Positions 56,166-64,000 of a stretch of 64,000 nucleotides of DNA are shown here, piece after piece (the first letter of the stretch is position 1; each line of letters opens with the position of its first letter). This DNA is from Microbulbifer aggregans (GTDB taxonomy: Bacteria; Pseudomonadota; Gammaproteobacteria; Pseudomonadales; Cellvibrionaceae), in contig NZ_JAIVKK010000005.1 in the NCBI RefSeq assembly GCF_020524005.1, forward strand, positions 248,001 to 312,000, given 5' to 3'. The notes below the pieces were generated by a model, which saw only the letters and a program-made list of their open reading frames with translations, ran no database searches and was not told the DNA's origin. The position numbers and the translations under genes were made by a program.

Positions 56166-57266
56166 TTACTCAGATTCACCGGCGGGAATTTTTAGCCCGA
56201 AATCCACATCGCCATTCTGAGCGCGCTGACGCAGCACATGGTCAATCAACACCAGCGCCATCATCGCCTCGGCAATCGGCGTAGCGCGAATACCTACACA
56301 GGGGTCGTGACGCCCCTTGGTGACGACCTCGATGGGATTGCCATTGGTATCCAGGCTCTTGCCGGGAATACGCAGGCTGGAGGTAGGCTTGAGTGCGATA
56401 TGCGCGATCAGCTCCTGCCCGCTGGAAATACCGCCCAGCACACCGCCGGCGTTATTCGACTGGAAACCATCCACGGTAATCTCATCCCGGTGCTCGGTAC
56501 CCTTCTGCTCCACCGAAGCAAAACCGGCCCCGATCTCCACCCCCTTCACCGCATTGATGCTCATCAGGGCATGGGCCAGATCCGCATCAAGACGATCGAA
56601 GATCGGCTCACCCAGACCTGCAGGCACGCCGGAAGCGTGCACAGAAATACGCGCACCGATGGAGTCGCCCTCCTTGATCAGCGCCTGCATGTATTCTTCC
56701 ATCTCCGGCACTTTGGCGGCATCGGGACAGAAGAACGGGTTCTGATCCACCTGGGACCAATCCAGTTTCTCAACCTTGATCGGCCCCAACTGCGACAGGT
56801 AACCGCGCACTTCAATACCGAACTGCTGCTTCAACCATTTCTTGGCGATCGCACCGGCAGCAACACGCATGGCCGTTTCCCGGGCAGACGAACGGCCACC
56901 ACCGCGATAGTCGCGGAGGCCGTATTTGGCCCAGTAGGTGTAGTCGGCATGGGCCGGGCGGATCTGCTCGGAGATATTGGCGTAATCTTTGGAGCGCTGA
57001 TCGGTGTTCTCGATCAGCAGACCGATAGGGGTTCCGGTGGTTTTACCTTCAAAAACACCGGAGAGAATTTTGACTTCATCCGCCTCGCGGCGCTGGGTGG
57101 TATAGCGGGAAGTACCGGGCTTGCGGCGATCCAGCTCCAGCTGGATTTCTTCCGCAGAAATTTCCAGTCCCGGAGGGCAACCATCAACAATGCACCCCAG
57201 TGCCGGACCGTGGCTCTCGCCAAAAGTGGTTACGCAGAACAGCTTGCCAAATGTATTGCCTGACAT
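56166..57266 (-). CDS. aroC: Chorismate synthase
   Basis: A 366-residue FMN-dependent enzyme that makes chorismate from EPSP, the last common step of aromatic synthesis. [21 protein letters not shown] (about 13-33), the [18 protein letters not shown] [27 protein letters not shown] block and [15 protein letters not shown] at the C-terminus are diagnostic. Full length. Preceded on its strand by prmB, with repeat copy E in the 274-bp gap. Confidence 0.97.
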   Translation of the reverse strand: MSGNTFGKLFCVTTFGESHGPALGCIVDGCPPGLEISAEEIQLELDRRKPGTSRYTTQRREADEVKILSGVFEGKTTGTPIGLLIENTDQRSKDYANISEQIRPAHADYTYWAKYGLRDYRGGGRSSARETAMRVAAGAIAKKWLKQQFGIEVRGYLSQLGPIKVEKLDWSQVDQNPFFCPDAAKVPEMEEYMQALIKEGDSIGARISVHASGVPAGLGEPIFDRLDADLAHALMSINAVKGVEIGAGFASVEQKGTEHRDEITVDGFQSNNAGGVLGGISSGQELIAHIALKPTSSLRIPGKSLDTNGNPIEVVTKGRHDPCVGIRATPIAEAMMALVLIDHVLRQRAQNGDVDFGLKIPAGESE

Positions 57267-57388
57267 ATCCGGTAATCCCTACCTCTAGTCAATTATTCGT
57301 GGAAAGCCGCGCATTATAGAGGAATCCGTCGCCGGCGGCGCGTGCAATTATTCTTTGAAGCTTTGACAGCATCGCTCTCAACCTCTCC

Positions 57389-57511
57389 GGTGGCGGTGCC
57401 GCTACCGGGTGCAGCCTTGCGAGACACGCCGTAAACCCATCCCTGGGGGCTCGGCTGCGACCGTCCTGGCCGCAGACGGTCTCGCAAGGCTGCACCCGGT
57501 ATCGACACCTT
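57389..57511 (+). repeat. Structured palindromic repeat, copy E
   Basis: Fifth copy. 5' module GTGGCGG at 57390. The outer stem is a perfect 23-bp match of 57403-57425 with 57479-57501. Core at 57426-57452 with ACGCCGT, AACCCATCC and GGGGGCTC. Inner hairpin 57455-57462 with 57468-57475 around GTCCT (one mismatch). The 3' module is CGACACCTT. Its sequence is close to copy A, but the outer stems differ at several paired positions. Confidence 0.88.
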
Positions 57512-57540
57512 CACAGCAGGATCACACCAACTGGCAAGAA

Positions 57541-58473
57541 TTACTCTTCTGCACCCGCCTCAAAAAAACTGCGGCAAGCAAGCAGGTCTTCGCGGGTGAG
57601 AATAAAGACACCGTGGCCACCGTCTTCCAGCTCCGGCCACATAAACGGTACCTGCGGAAAGGCCTCTTCAAGCGCCTCCCAGCTGTTGCCCACTTCGCAC
57701 ACCAGGATACCTTCCGGCTGCAGGTGGTCCGCAGCCTGCAGCAACAGGCGGCGGGTAAAATCGAGACCGTCATCACCAGAACCCAGTGCAAGCCCCGGCT
57801 CCGCATGGTACTCCGGCGGCATCTCGGCCAGATCGCGCGCGTCCACATAGGGCGGATTACTCACAATCAGATCGTAGCTGCAGCCCTTGAGCTCCTCAAA
57901 CAGATCCGACTGCACCGCACGTACCTGCTCGTTCAGGTGATGCCGATTGATATTGATCTGCGCCACCTCGATCGCATCCGCGGAAATATCGCTGACATCC
58001 ACCCGCGCACCAGCAAACGTCTCAGCACAGGCAATCCCGATACAACCACTACCACAACAGAGATCCAGAACCGCCAGCGGCTCCTGCGCCAGCCACGGCT
58101 CAAACCCCTGACGGATCAGTTCACCAATAGGCGAGCGCGGCACCAGCACCCGCTCATCCACATAAAACGGCAGATCGCAAAACCAGGCCTCATTGGTGAA
58201 GTACGGAGACGGAAGGCGCTCGTCGACGCGCCGCTCCAGAATAGTCATCACCTCCCGACGCTCCTCCATCGTCAGGCGGGCGCCGAGAATTTCCGGTTTG
58301 CTGTCTACCGGCAGGTGCAGCGCGTGAGTGACCAGCAAGACGGCCTCGTCCCAGGCATTGTCAGTACCGTGACCAAACCACAGCTCTGCTTCATTGAAGC
58401 GACTGGCGCCCCAGCGGACGTAATCCAGCACTGAGCACAATTCGTGCAAACTGGACTCCCGTTTCTCTATCAT
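57541..58473 (-). CDS. prmB: 50S ribosomal protein L3 N5-glutamine methyltransferase
   Basis: A 310-residue SAM-dependent methyltransferase of the HemK/PrmA-like group. The SAM motif VLDLCCGSGCIGIACAETF lies near 139-157 and the catalytic NPPY in DLIVSNPPYVDARDL near 202-216. The N-terminal helical domain and VPRSPIGELI (with the RSPIGEL block) fit PrmB rather than PrmC. It precedes aroC on the same strand, as in other gammaproteobacteria. Confidence 0.93.
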   Translation of the reverse strand: MIEKRESSLHELCSVLDYVRWGASRFNEAELWFGHGTDNAWDEAVLLVTHALHLPVDSKPEILGARLTMEERREVMTILERRVDERLPSPYFTNEAWFCDLPFYVDERVLVPRSPIGELIRQGFEPWLAQEPLAVLDLCCGSGCIGIACAETFAGARVDVSDISADAIEVAQININRHHLNEQVRAVQSDLFEELKGCSYDLIVSNPPYVDARDLAEMPPEYHAEPGLALGSGDDGLDFTRRLLLQAADHLQPEGILVCEVGNSWEALEEAFPQVPFMWPELEDGGHGVFILTREDLLACRSFFEAGAEE

Positions 58474-58683
58474 TGGCGATATTCCTTAAATTTTGGCGCT
58501 TTACTAGCGTTCCACAAAGGCTTAGGGTAGCGCACCCTCTGGATCCCCGGATCGGGTTCCTTGATATGGCAGCCCCACCGCCATCCTCGGCGATAAGGTG
58601 TGGTGATCGAACGCCCCTATTTCTGCGTACAAGGCTTTTCAAGCCACGCGCAGTCGCTCGGGCGAGACGTTGGAAGCATACTG

Positions 58684-59223
58684 ATGAAAGAACATTACGC
58701 ACACATCCTTGAGGCCATCGGCGAAGACCTAGAGCGCCCGGGCCTGAAAGACACTCCCCTGCGCGCCGCCAAGGCCATGCAATACCTGACCCGCGGCTAC
58801 CAGCAAACCGTGGAAGACGTGGTCAACGATGCGCTGTTTCCCTCCGACTGCAGCGAAATGGTGCTGGTCAAAGACATCGAGCTTTACTCTCTGTGCGAAC
58901 ACCACATGCTGCCGTTTATCGGTAAAGCACACGTGGCGTACATTCCCGATGGCAAAGTGTTGGGCCTGTCGAAAGTGGCGCGCATTGTAGACATGTTTGC
59001 CCGCCGTTTGCAGATCCAGGAACAGCTGACGGTAGAAATTGCTCAAACCATCCAGCAGGTAACCGGCGCCGCCGGTGTTGGCGTCATCATCGAAGCGAAA
59101 CATATGTGCATGATGATGCGTGGTGTTGAGAAGCAGAACTCCGTGATGAAAACGTCCGCGATGCTCGGCTCTTTCCGCAGCCAGCAGGCGACGCGCAACG
59201 AGTTCCTGTCCCTGATCCGCTGA
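58684..59223 (+). CDS. folE: GTP cyclohydrolase I
   Basis: A 179-residue zinc enzyme converting GTP to dihydroneopterin triphosphate for folate. [20 protein letters not shown] carries the zinc cysteine and histidine, and [16 protein letters not shown] the second zinc cysteine. Length matches the short pseudomonad-type FolE. ATG at 58684 follows GGAAG; the longer frame upstream lacks homology. The next gene follows after 35 bp. Confidence 0.95.
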   Translation: MKEHYAHILEAIGEDLERPGLKDTPLRAAKAMQYLTRGYQQTVEDVVNDALFPSDCSEMVLVKDIELYSLCEHHMLPFIGKAHVAYIPDGKVLGLSKVARIVDMFARRLQIQEQLTVEIAQTIQQVTGAAGVGVIIEAKHMCMMMRGVEKQNSVMKTSAMLGSFRSQQATRNEFLSLIR

Positions 59224-59258
59224 TCCACTGTTTCCAAAACAACAAGGAGAGCCCGCAG

Positions 59259-59615
59259 ATGCCACATCTGGTTATCGAATACTCGCAACAACTGGAAGAC
59301 ACACTTTCCATTGCCAACCTGGTCACCAACGGCCAGCAGGCAATGTGCGACACCGGGCTCTTCACCCCCAGCGCGATCAAGACCCGCGCCCTGCCCTACC
59401 GGGACTTCGTGCTCGGCGATAGCCGGGAAAGCGGCGCCGGTGGTTTTATCCACGCCGAAGTCAGAATCCTCGAAGGGCGTACCACCGAACAGAAGGAAGC
59501 CCTCAGTGCAGCCATCTTCACCAGCCTGTGTGAAGCGGCACCCGAGGTAGCGGAGGTTTCAGTGGAAGTGCGAGATATGGACAAGGCAAGCTACTCCAAA
59601 CGGCTGCCATTTTAG
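59259..59615 (+). CDS. 5-carboxymethyl-2-hydroxymuconate isomerase family protein
   Basis: A 118-residue tautomerase-superfamily protein of the CHMI (HpaF) group. The catalytic proline is Pro2 (MPHLVIEYS), and DFVLGDSRESGAGGFIHAEVRILEGR is typical. AAGGAG precedes the ATG. No homoprotocatechuate pathway genes are nearby, so its substrate here is uncertain; linkage to folE suggests co-transcription only. Confidence 0.88.
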   Translation: MPHLVIEYSQQLEDTLSIANLVTNGQQAMCDTGLFTPSAIKTRALPYRDFVLGDSRESGAGGFIHAEVRILEGRTTEQKEALSAAIFTSLCEAAPEVAEVSVEVRDMDKASYSKRLPF

Positions 59616-59643
59616 TCCCAGCTGACTCAGTCGACGCGCCGGT

Positions 59644-60513
59644 TCAGGCGGTAAGGAAAGGCCGGAACCAGTCCGCGATCACATCGGCACTTTCATCCAT
59701 ATGCAGGTGGTGCCCACCGGGAAATTCCTGAATCTCGATATTTGTGTACTTTTCCGCAACCGGGCGCACCCGCTTGATCATATCCTGAATACCAGACTTG
59801 CCCAGCGCCAGCCGGATCGGCATACCCGCCCGCCCCAGAAAAGCCTCTACCTGAGCAGCATTCAACTTGGCCAGAGAGCTGGCCAACAGCTGCGGATCAT
59901 TGCTCCAGGTATACCCCCCCTCACAACTGCGCACTCCACGCTCGACCAGACGCTGCGCGGCATCGTCAGACAGTTTGAATAAGCCGTTTTTGCGCGCTGC
60001 CACGGCGATCTCCAGTGACGCAAACACCTTGGGCGCGCGATTCCTGTAGCGAGCACGCTGCTCAATGCCGTTGCGCAATATCTCCGGCGCTTCGACGTCC
60101 TCGGCCGGTGGTGGCACCAGCCCATCAATCAATGCCAACCGCTTGACCCGCTCAGGAAAGGTCGCTGCCGCGATCATGGAGATTACCGCACCACGGGAGT
60201 GCGACAGCATGGAAAAGCTTTCCCAGCCCAGCGCATCCGCCATCCCAAACACATCTTCAATCTCACCCCAGATGTTGTAGTTGGCCTCTGCGTGCCGGTG
60301 GTAGCTCTGGCCGTGCCCGGCGAGATCCACAGCCACCAGATTCAGCTCAGGAAGCAGTGGCGCCAGCCGGTCAAAGCTCGCGCAGTTGTCGAGCCAGCCG
60401 TGCAGTGCCAATACCGGTGTTCCGTCCGTATTCCCCCATTGGCGGGCGGCAATCCGGTTACCGGAGAGATCGAGGGAAATTTCGCGGGGAGAGGGCAGGT
60501 TATTCACGGGCAT
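59644..60513 (-). CDS. Alpha/beta hydrolase
   Basis: A 289-residue soluble alpha/beta-hydrolase. ALHGWLDNCASFDRL holds the oxyanion HGW motif, AVDLAGHGQS the DxxGHG loop. The nucleophile elbow reads LSHSRGAV (S-x-S-x-G, with Ser in place of the first Gly), and the catalytic His is in FPGGHHLHMDES near the end. The ATG at 60513 fits family length; a longer upstream frame has no support. Substrate unknown. It lies convergent to the isomerase gene. Confidence 0.88.
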   Translation of the reverse strand: MPVNNLPSPREISLDLSGNRIAARQWGNTDGTPVLALHGWLDNCASFDRLAPLLPELNLVAVDLAGHGQSYHRHAEANYNIWGEIEDVFGMADALGWESFSMLSHSRGAVISMIAAATFPERVKRLALIDGLVPPPAEDVEAPEILRNGIEQRARYRNRAPKVFASLEIAVAARKNGLFKLSDDAAQRLVERGVRSCEGGYTWSNDPQLLASSLAKLNAAQVEAFLGRAGMPIRLALGKSGIQDMIKRVRPVAEKYTNIEIQEFPGGHHLHMDESADVIADWFRPFLTA

Positions 60514-60641
60514 GGAAACGGCGAAAGAGTAGTGGATGAACACACAATGCTGACAGCGCCCACCATCCAGGCCAATGGCCACAGGCGCCAGAGAAGCTGA
60601 TCAATTCGTTAGCGGCCGCCCAGCGGCAAAGCGGGGCAACA

Positions 60642-61112
60642 CTAGGACAATGGTTGGGGCTTGTGCTGTAGCCACTGTAACTCGGCACAGTCAGTCGCCC
60701 AGACATCCGCCTGCAGACACGCAAGCGACGAGGTTCCCATCGGGTGCTCGCTGCCAGTACCACAAAGCCCGTTCACCAGACTGCCGACCAACGGTTGGTG
60801 GCTGACCAGCAGCAGGGGAAATTGCTCCTCCCCCACTTCACCCAGCGTGTCCAGCAGTACCTGCAACGGCGTATCGCAAGTCAGATGTTCGTTGATTTGC
60901 ACTTCCAGTCCGAAGATTTCAGCAACAATCTTTGCGGTCTGCCGGGTACGGACATAAGGGCTTGCCCAAAGGGTTTTAACCTGGGCCAGTTCGGAAGCGC
61001 GCTCCTTGCAGACAGCCGCCACATCCTGCCGGCCCCGGTCCGTCAGCGCCCGGGTTTCATCACTTTTACTGAAGGGTTCGGCTTTGCCGTGACGCAGAAC
61101 AAATAACAGCAC
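60642..61112 (-). CDS. sixA: Phosphohistidine phosphatase SixA
   Basis: A 156-residue histidine phosphatase. RHG is at residues 7-9 (LFVLRHGKAEP), and the second histidine lies in LLVSHQPLVGSLV. In E. coli SixA acts on phosphotransferase-system or ArcB phosphohistidines. Here it lies after the DUF4389 genes and gpsA, the same grouping as in Pseudomonas. Confidence 0.93.
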   Translation of the reverse strand: MLLFVLRHGKAEPFSKSDETRALTDRGRQDVAAVCKERASELAQVKTLWASPYVRTRQTAKIVAEIFGLEVQINEHLTCDTPLQVLLDTLGEVGEEQFPLLLVSHQPLVGSLVNGLCGTGSEHPMGTSSLACLQADVWATDCAELQWLQHKPQPLS

Positions 61113-61157
61113 GCACTACTCCGCTTTCTACCTGGATGAGTTTAAAGGCCGGGTATT

Positions 61158-61823
61158 TTATTTGTCGTTGCCACTTTTTTCCGGAGTGTCGTCCGTATCT
61201 GCCTCACCGGCCTTTTCCTTACTGGAGGATGCGGCCTTTGTGCTCTTGGCTTTTTTGGCTGCAGGCGCTTGCGTTGCCGGTGCCTCTTCAGCAGGGTCTT
61301 CAGAAGAACCTGCCACTGCAGCATCGGGTTTCACGTCTGCTTTCGACTCAGCCTGTGGTTTTGCCGCGGGCTCTTCTGCAACGTCTTCGGCGCCCAACTC
61401 AATTACGTCGCTGTCCGCAACCTCTTCCACCACTTCATCAGTGATTTCATCGTCTATTTCAATGTCAGACTCCACCTCGTCATACTCACTGATGACCTCA
61501 CCATCCACTTCCTCGGCACTTTCATAGCTGGAAAGATCGTCAACTTCGGACTCCGGCCACTCGGAAAAGGGAAACGGCTTGTCCTCAGTGTTGTAGATGA
61601 GGAATTGCAGGGTCTGGTAAATATAGGAAGCCAGTTGGTCGCCCAAACGACGAAGATTATCGTTGGCGGAGCCGGTAATGATATTGAACAGGAATTGGGC
61701 AATCACTACCGCCAGCATGACAAAGCCGGCGATCTCCAGCAGTACAGCAAACAGCACCATATACACCAGCCGAATCCAGTGATTGGCGGAAGTGAGGTTC
61801 TGTTTCAGTTCTTCGTTGCTCAT
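61158..61823 (-). CDS. DUF4389 membrane protein with long acidic C-terminal tail
   Basis: A 221-residue protein. The N-terminal 95 residues are a DUF4389 domain with two membrane segments (about 17-50), and YIYQTLQFLIYNTEDKPFPFSEWP ends it. Beyond it lies a low-complexity tail: first very acidic (EVDGEVISEYDEVESDIEIDDE style), then Ala/Lys/Pro-rich. The neighbour at 61915-62193 is the same domain without the tail, so the two are a tandem duplication. Function unknown. Confidence 0.85.
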   Translation of the reverse strand: MSNEELKQNLTSANHWIRLVYMVLFAVLLEIAGFVMLAVVIAQFLFNIITGSANDNLRRLGDQLASYIYQTLQFLIYNTEDKPFPFSEWPESEVDDLSSYESAEEVDGEVISEYDEVESDIEIDDEITDEVVEEVADSDVIELGAEDVAEEPAAKPQAESKADVKPDAAVAGSSEDPAEEAPATQAPAAKKAKSTKAASSSKEKAGEADTDDTPEKSGNDK

Positions 61824-61914
61824 GGACTTATCCCTAGTTATTTGGCAGCGGACAGGAGAGGCAACGCCAGCTTTCCGGCTGGCGTATGGTCTTGAACTAT
61901 AGCACTCAGTTTTT

Positions 61915-62193
61915 TCAATCTTTCGGCCATTCGGCGAACGGGAATGGCTTCTCTTCCGTGTTGTAAATCAGGAACTGCAGTACCTGGTAGATATAGGAAG
62001 CAATCTGGCTGCCAAGCTGGCGCAGGTTTTCATTCGGGCTACCGGTAATGATTGCAAACAGGAACTGCAGCACAACAGTAGCGAGCATGACCACACCAGC
62101 CACTTCCAGAAGAAATACAAACAGCACCATAAACAGCAGGCGCAGCCAGTGATCCGGAGAGGTCAGGTTGTGCTTGATGGCTTCATTATTCAT
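61915..62193 (-). CDS. DUF4389 membrane protein (short paralogue)
   Basis: A 92-residue protein that is a bare DUF4389 domain, with two membrane segments and the end YIYQVLQFLIYNTEEKPFPFAEWP. It is clearly paralogous to the longer gene that follows 91 bp downstream. In other gammaproteobacteria usually one copy stands between gpsA and sixA. Function unknown. Confidence 0.88.
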   Translation of the reverse strand: MNNEAIKHNLTSPDHWLRLLFMVLFVFLLEVAGVVMLATVVLQFLFAIITGSPNENLRQLGSQIASYIYQVLQFLIYNTEEKPFPFAEWPKD

Positions 62194-62241
62194 TGTGTAG
62201 ATCCAAACAAGTTAAGCGGGTTTTGGGCCGGAACGAACCCG

Positions 62242-63291
62242 TTACGGCCTGGCGGAATAAGCAACATCAAACGTCTGCTCCCCAGACATCAACTCGCGGA
62301 TGACTGTCGGGATCGCCGTTCCTTCAAATAATATGGCGTGAATCGCAGAAACCAAGGGCATGTAGACCTCCAGCTCATCGGCCTTGGCCTTGATCAGGCG
62401 CACGGTGTTCACACCCTCCGCTACCTGGCCGATTTCCGTAATTGCCTCATCGAGCTTCTTGCCCTTGCCTACGAGGTAACCCACCCGGTAATTCCGGCTG
62501 AGGTCCGAAGAGCAGGTGAGAATCAGGTCGCCTACCCCGGCGAGGCCGATAAAGGTCATCGGGTCTGCCCCCATGGCCTCGGCAAAGCGCATCATTTCCG
62601 CCAGTGCTCGGGTAATCAACAGGCTGGTGGTGTTCTGACCACGCCCCAGCGCCACTGCCATACCGGTAACAATCGCGTAAATATTCTTCAGCGCTCCCGC
62701 CAGCTCCACGCCAAACACGTCATTGCTCGAATAAACGCGGAACGTCTCGGAATGCAGTACTTTCTGGATGGTTTCACACAGGTCCGCATCTTCACTGGCA
62801 ACCACCGTCGCGGTGTAATGGCCCGCCACGATTTCCTTGGCAAAGTTGGGTCCGCTCAGCACCCCCACGCGCATGCCTTCGGTTTCTTCCCGCAGGATGT
62901 CGCTCATCAGGTGGAAGCAGTCGTGCTCGATACCTTTGGTCAGCGAAATCAGGATGGTCCCCGGTGCCAGTGCCGGCGCCGCGCGGCGCACGACTTCCCG
63001 GAAAGACTTGCTGGGTATGGCAACAAACACAATCTGGCAGCCCGCAACCGCGGCTTCCAGATCACTGGTCACCTGCAATTTCGGGTCCAGTTCAACGCCG
63101 GGCAGGTAATAGGCATTTTCCCGGTTGGCCATGCAGGCCGCAGCGCGCTCGGGGTCGCGCATCCACTGCCGGGTATCGTGATTATTGCCCGCAACGATAT
63201 TGGCAATCGCGGTGCCGAAGCTGCCGCCGCCGAGAATCGCAATGGATTTCAAAGAATCAGGTTTGCTAGAGGTAGCGTCACTCTGGGTCAT
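62242..63291 (-). CDS. gpsA: Glycerol-3-phosphate dehydrogenase [NAD(P)+]
   Basis: A 349-residue cytoplasmic enzyme that makes sn-glycerol 3-phosphate for phospholipids. The nucleotide motif [19 protein letters not shown] is near residues 18-36. Catalytic lysine blocks SLTKGIE and [14 protein letters not shown], and the C-terminal [14 protein letters not shown], are diagnostic. The start ATG at 63291 gives a short Ser/Thr-rich N-terminal extension beyond the usual start. It heads a minus-strand run with DUF4389 x2 and sixA. Confidence 0.95.
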   Translation of the reverse strand: MTQSDATSSKPDSLKSIAILGGGSFGTAIANIVAGNNHDTRQWMRDPERAAACMANRENAYYLPGVELDPKLQVTSDLEAAVAGCQIVFVAIPSKSFREVVRRAAPALAPGTILISLTKGIEHDCFHLMSDILREETEGMRVGVLSGPNFAKEIVAGHYTATVVASEDADLCETIQKVLHSETFRVYSSNDVFGVELAGALKNIYAIVTGMAVALGRGQNTTSLLITRALAEMMRFAEAMGADPMTFIGLAGVGDLILTCSSDLSRNYRVGYLVGKGKKLDEAITEIGQVAEGVNTVRLIKAKADELEVYMPLVSAIHAILFEGTAIPTVIRELMSGEQTFDVAYSARP

Positions 63292-63540
63292 AAAACATCT
63301 TTGTCTGAGAAGTTGGGCCGATTATACGGGGCTGCAGCAGCCAGCCCAATGGCACCAGAGGGTTCTGTACCGTTTTTGCCAAGATCACCGGCAAATACGT
63401 GAAATAACCAGCAAATCGCGCAATAAAGAACCAACAAACTATAGTGCAGGCTGCTCGATTCACGCGGCGAAAAAAGCCGGGCGCACGATTCGTGGAGGAA
63501 ATACATTCCGGCCGCAAACCGGGCCGGGGAGAGCAAAATC
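63292..63540. other. Intergenic region between htpG and gpsA
   Basis: About 250 bp without a convincing gene. It must contain the gpsA promoter. No sharp promoter pair was recognised. Confidence 0.35.
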
Positions 63541-63590
63541 CGGGCCCCGATCAAAACCGGGGCCCGATCGCCGGGCATCCATTGCCCGGC
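63541..63590 (-). terminator. Two tandem stem-loops after htpG
   Basis: Reading the minus strand from the htpG stop, GCCGGGC pairs with GCCCGGC at 63570-63590 (7 bp, 7-base loop), then CGGGCCCCG pairs with CGGGGCCCG at 63541-63566 (9 bp, 8-base loop), followed by a short T-containing tract. Likely the htpG terminator. Confidence 0.7.
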
Positions 63591-63607
63591 AGCCAAGAAC
63601 GAACCGA

Positions 63608-64000
63608 TTAGCGGTTCAACTCCAGCAGCAAGGTGTTGAGTCGACGCACATAATCCGCCGGATCCGCCAGCTGGTTACCAGCCGCCAGGTTGGCCTGATC
63701 CATCAGGATGTTGGTCAGGTCGGCAAAGCGATCCTCATCCTGCTCCTGATCCAGGCGCTGCACCAGCGGGTGGCTCGGGTTCAACTCGAAGATTGGCTTG
63801 GCCTCCGGCAGAGCCTGGCCGGCCTGCTCCAGGATACGGCGCATCTGCATGCCCATATCGTTGTCGCTCGCCACCAGACACGCGGGTGAATCCACCAGGC
63901 GGGTTGTCGCGCGTACATCTTCCACGCGCTCGCTCAGGACGTCCTTCACGCGCTCAACCAGCGCACCGGACTCCTTCTCAACCTTTTCGCGCTCGGCCTT
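63608..64000 (-). CDS. htpG: Molecular chaperone HtpG, C-terminal part (5' end outside window)
   Basis: The last about 130 residues of the bacterial Hsp90. The C-terminal dimerisation signature DSPACLVASDNDMGMQMRRIL and PIFELNPSHPLVQRL then DPADYVRRLNTLLLELN are clear. The reading frame is open to the right edge, so the ATP-binding N-domain lies beyond the window. Soluble, cytoplasmic, heat-inducible in relatives. Confidence 0.95.
   Translation of the reverse strand, partial: KAEREKVEKESGALVERVKDVLSERVEDVRATTRLVDSPACLVASDNDMGMQMRRILEQAGQALPEAKPIFELNPSHPLVQRLDQEQDEDRFADLTNILMDQANLAAGNQLADPADYVRRLNTLLLELNR

Noticed and set aside
57289..57495. Short reading frames across repeat copy E
   Set aside because: Arginine/alanine/serine-rich, no ribosome site, and wholly explained by the palindromic repeat.

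Overview
The window is ordinary-looking chromosomal DNA of a marine-type gammaproteobacterium. Gene content and order point to the Cellvibrionales (a Microbulbifer-like organism is my best guess, not proven). The block metZ-purF-cvpA-dedD-folC-accD-(trpA-trpB)-trpF-truA-fimV-usg-asd-leuB-leuD-leuC-lysR follows the Pseudomonas aeruginosa order, with trpBA inserted. The tlpA/yihY/arsC/wrbA/DUF2069, moxR/DUF58/tgpA, aroC/prmB/folE and sixA/DUF4389/gpsA clusters also match pseudomonad neighbourhoods. A secreted chitinase with a poly-serine linker fits a polysaccharide-degrading marine lineage. I see no tRNA, rRNA, CRISPR array, prophage or transposase gene.

Layout. 1-9.5 kb: a partial Na+/H+ antiporter behind a membrane-anchored FMN glutamate-synthase-like protein, then mostly plus-strand housekeeping and poorly characterised genes (DUF2279, PA0069-type radical SAM, GIY-YIG, SDR, DUF3301, DUF1653, saccharopine-dehydrogenase-like, PAP2, VC2487-type glycosyltransferase). 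9.7-13.7 kb: a minus-strand signalling unit (glycine-zipper protein, PepSY protein, OmpR-type regulator, sensor kinase, polysaccharide deacetylase). 13.8-21.5 kb: cystine-type symporter, TlpA-like lipoprotein, YihY, then arsC-wrbA-DUF2069-sppA and a second glycine-zipper protein. 21.9-25.8 kb: an overlapping three-gene unit (HAD phosphatase, glycosyltransferase, GH13_18 phosphorylase) that reads as synthesis and recycling of a glycerate-linked sugar osmolyte, probably glucosylglycerate. 25.8-30 kb: GH18 chitinase and two MFS transporters. 30-34 kb: TgpA transglutaminase, DUF58, MoxR. 34-55 kb: the metZ-to-leuC amino-acid, purine, folate and fatty-acid block on the minus strand, with LysR divergent from leuC. 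55-64 kb: outer-membrane barrel protein, aroC, prmB, folE, CHMI-type isomerase, alpha/beta hydrolase, sixA, two DUF4389 paralogues, gpsA and the 3' end of htpG.

The most unusual signal is non-coding. Five intergenic copies of one structured repeat lie at about 9.6, 34.2, 51.8, 52.0 and 57.4 kb. Each has a long outer stem (20-30 bp), an inner hairpin and a nearly invariant unpaired core. The outer and inner stems differ in sequence between copies, yet each still pairs with itself. That is strong compensatory covariation and suggests a structured RNA or a hairpin-type mobile element. Two copies form an inverted pair between leuD and leuB. I do not recognise this element as a named family.
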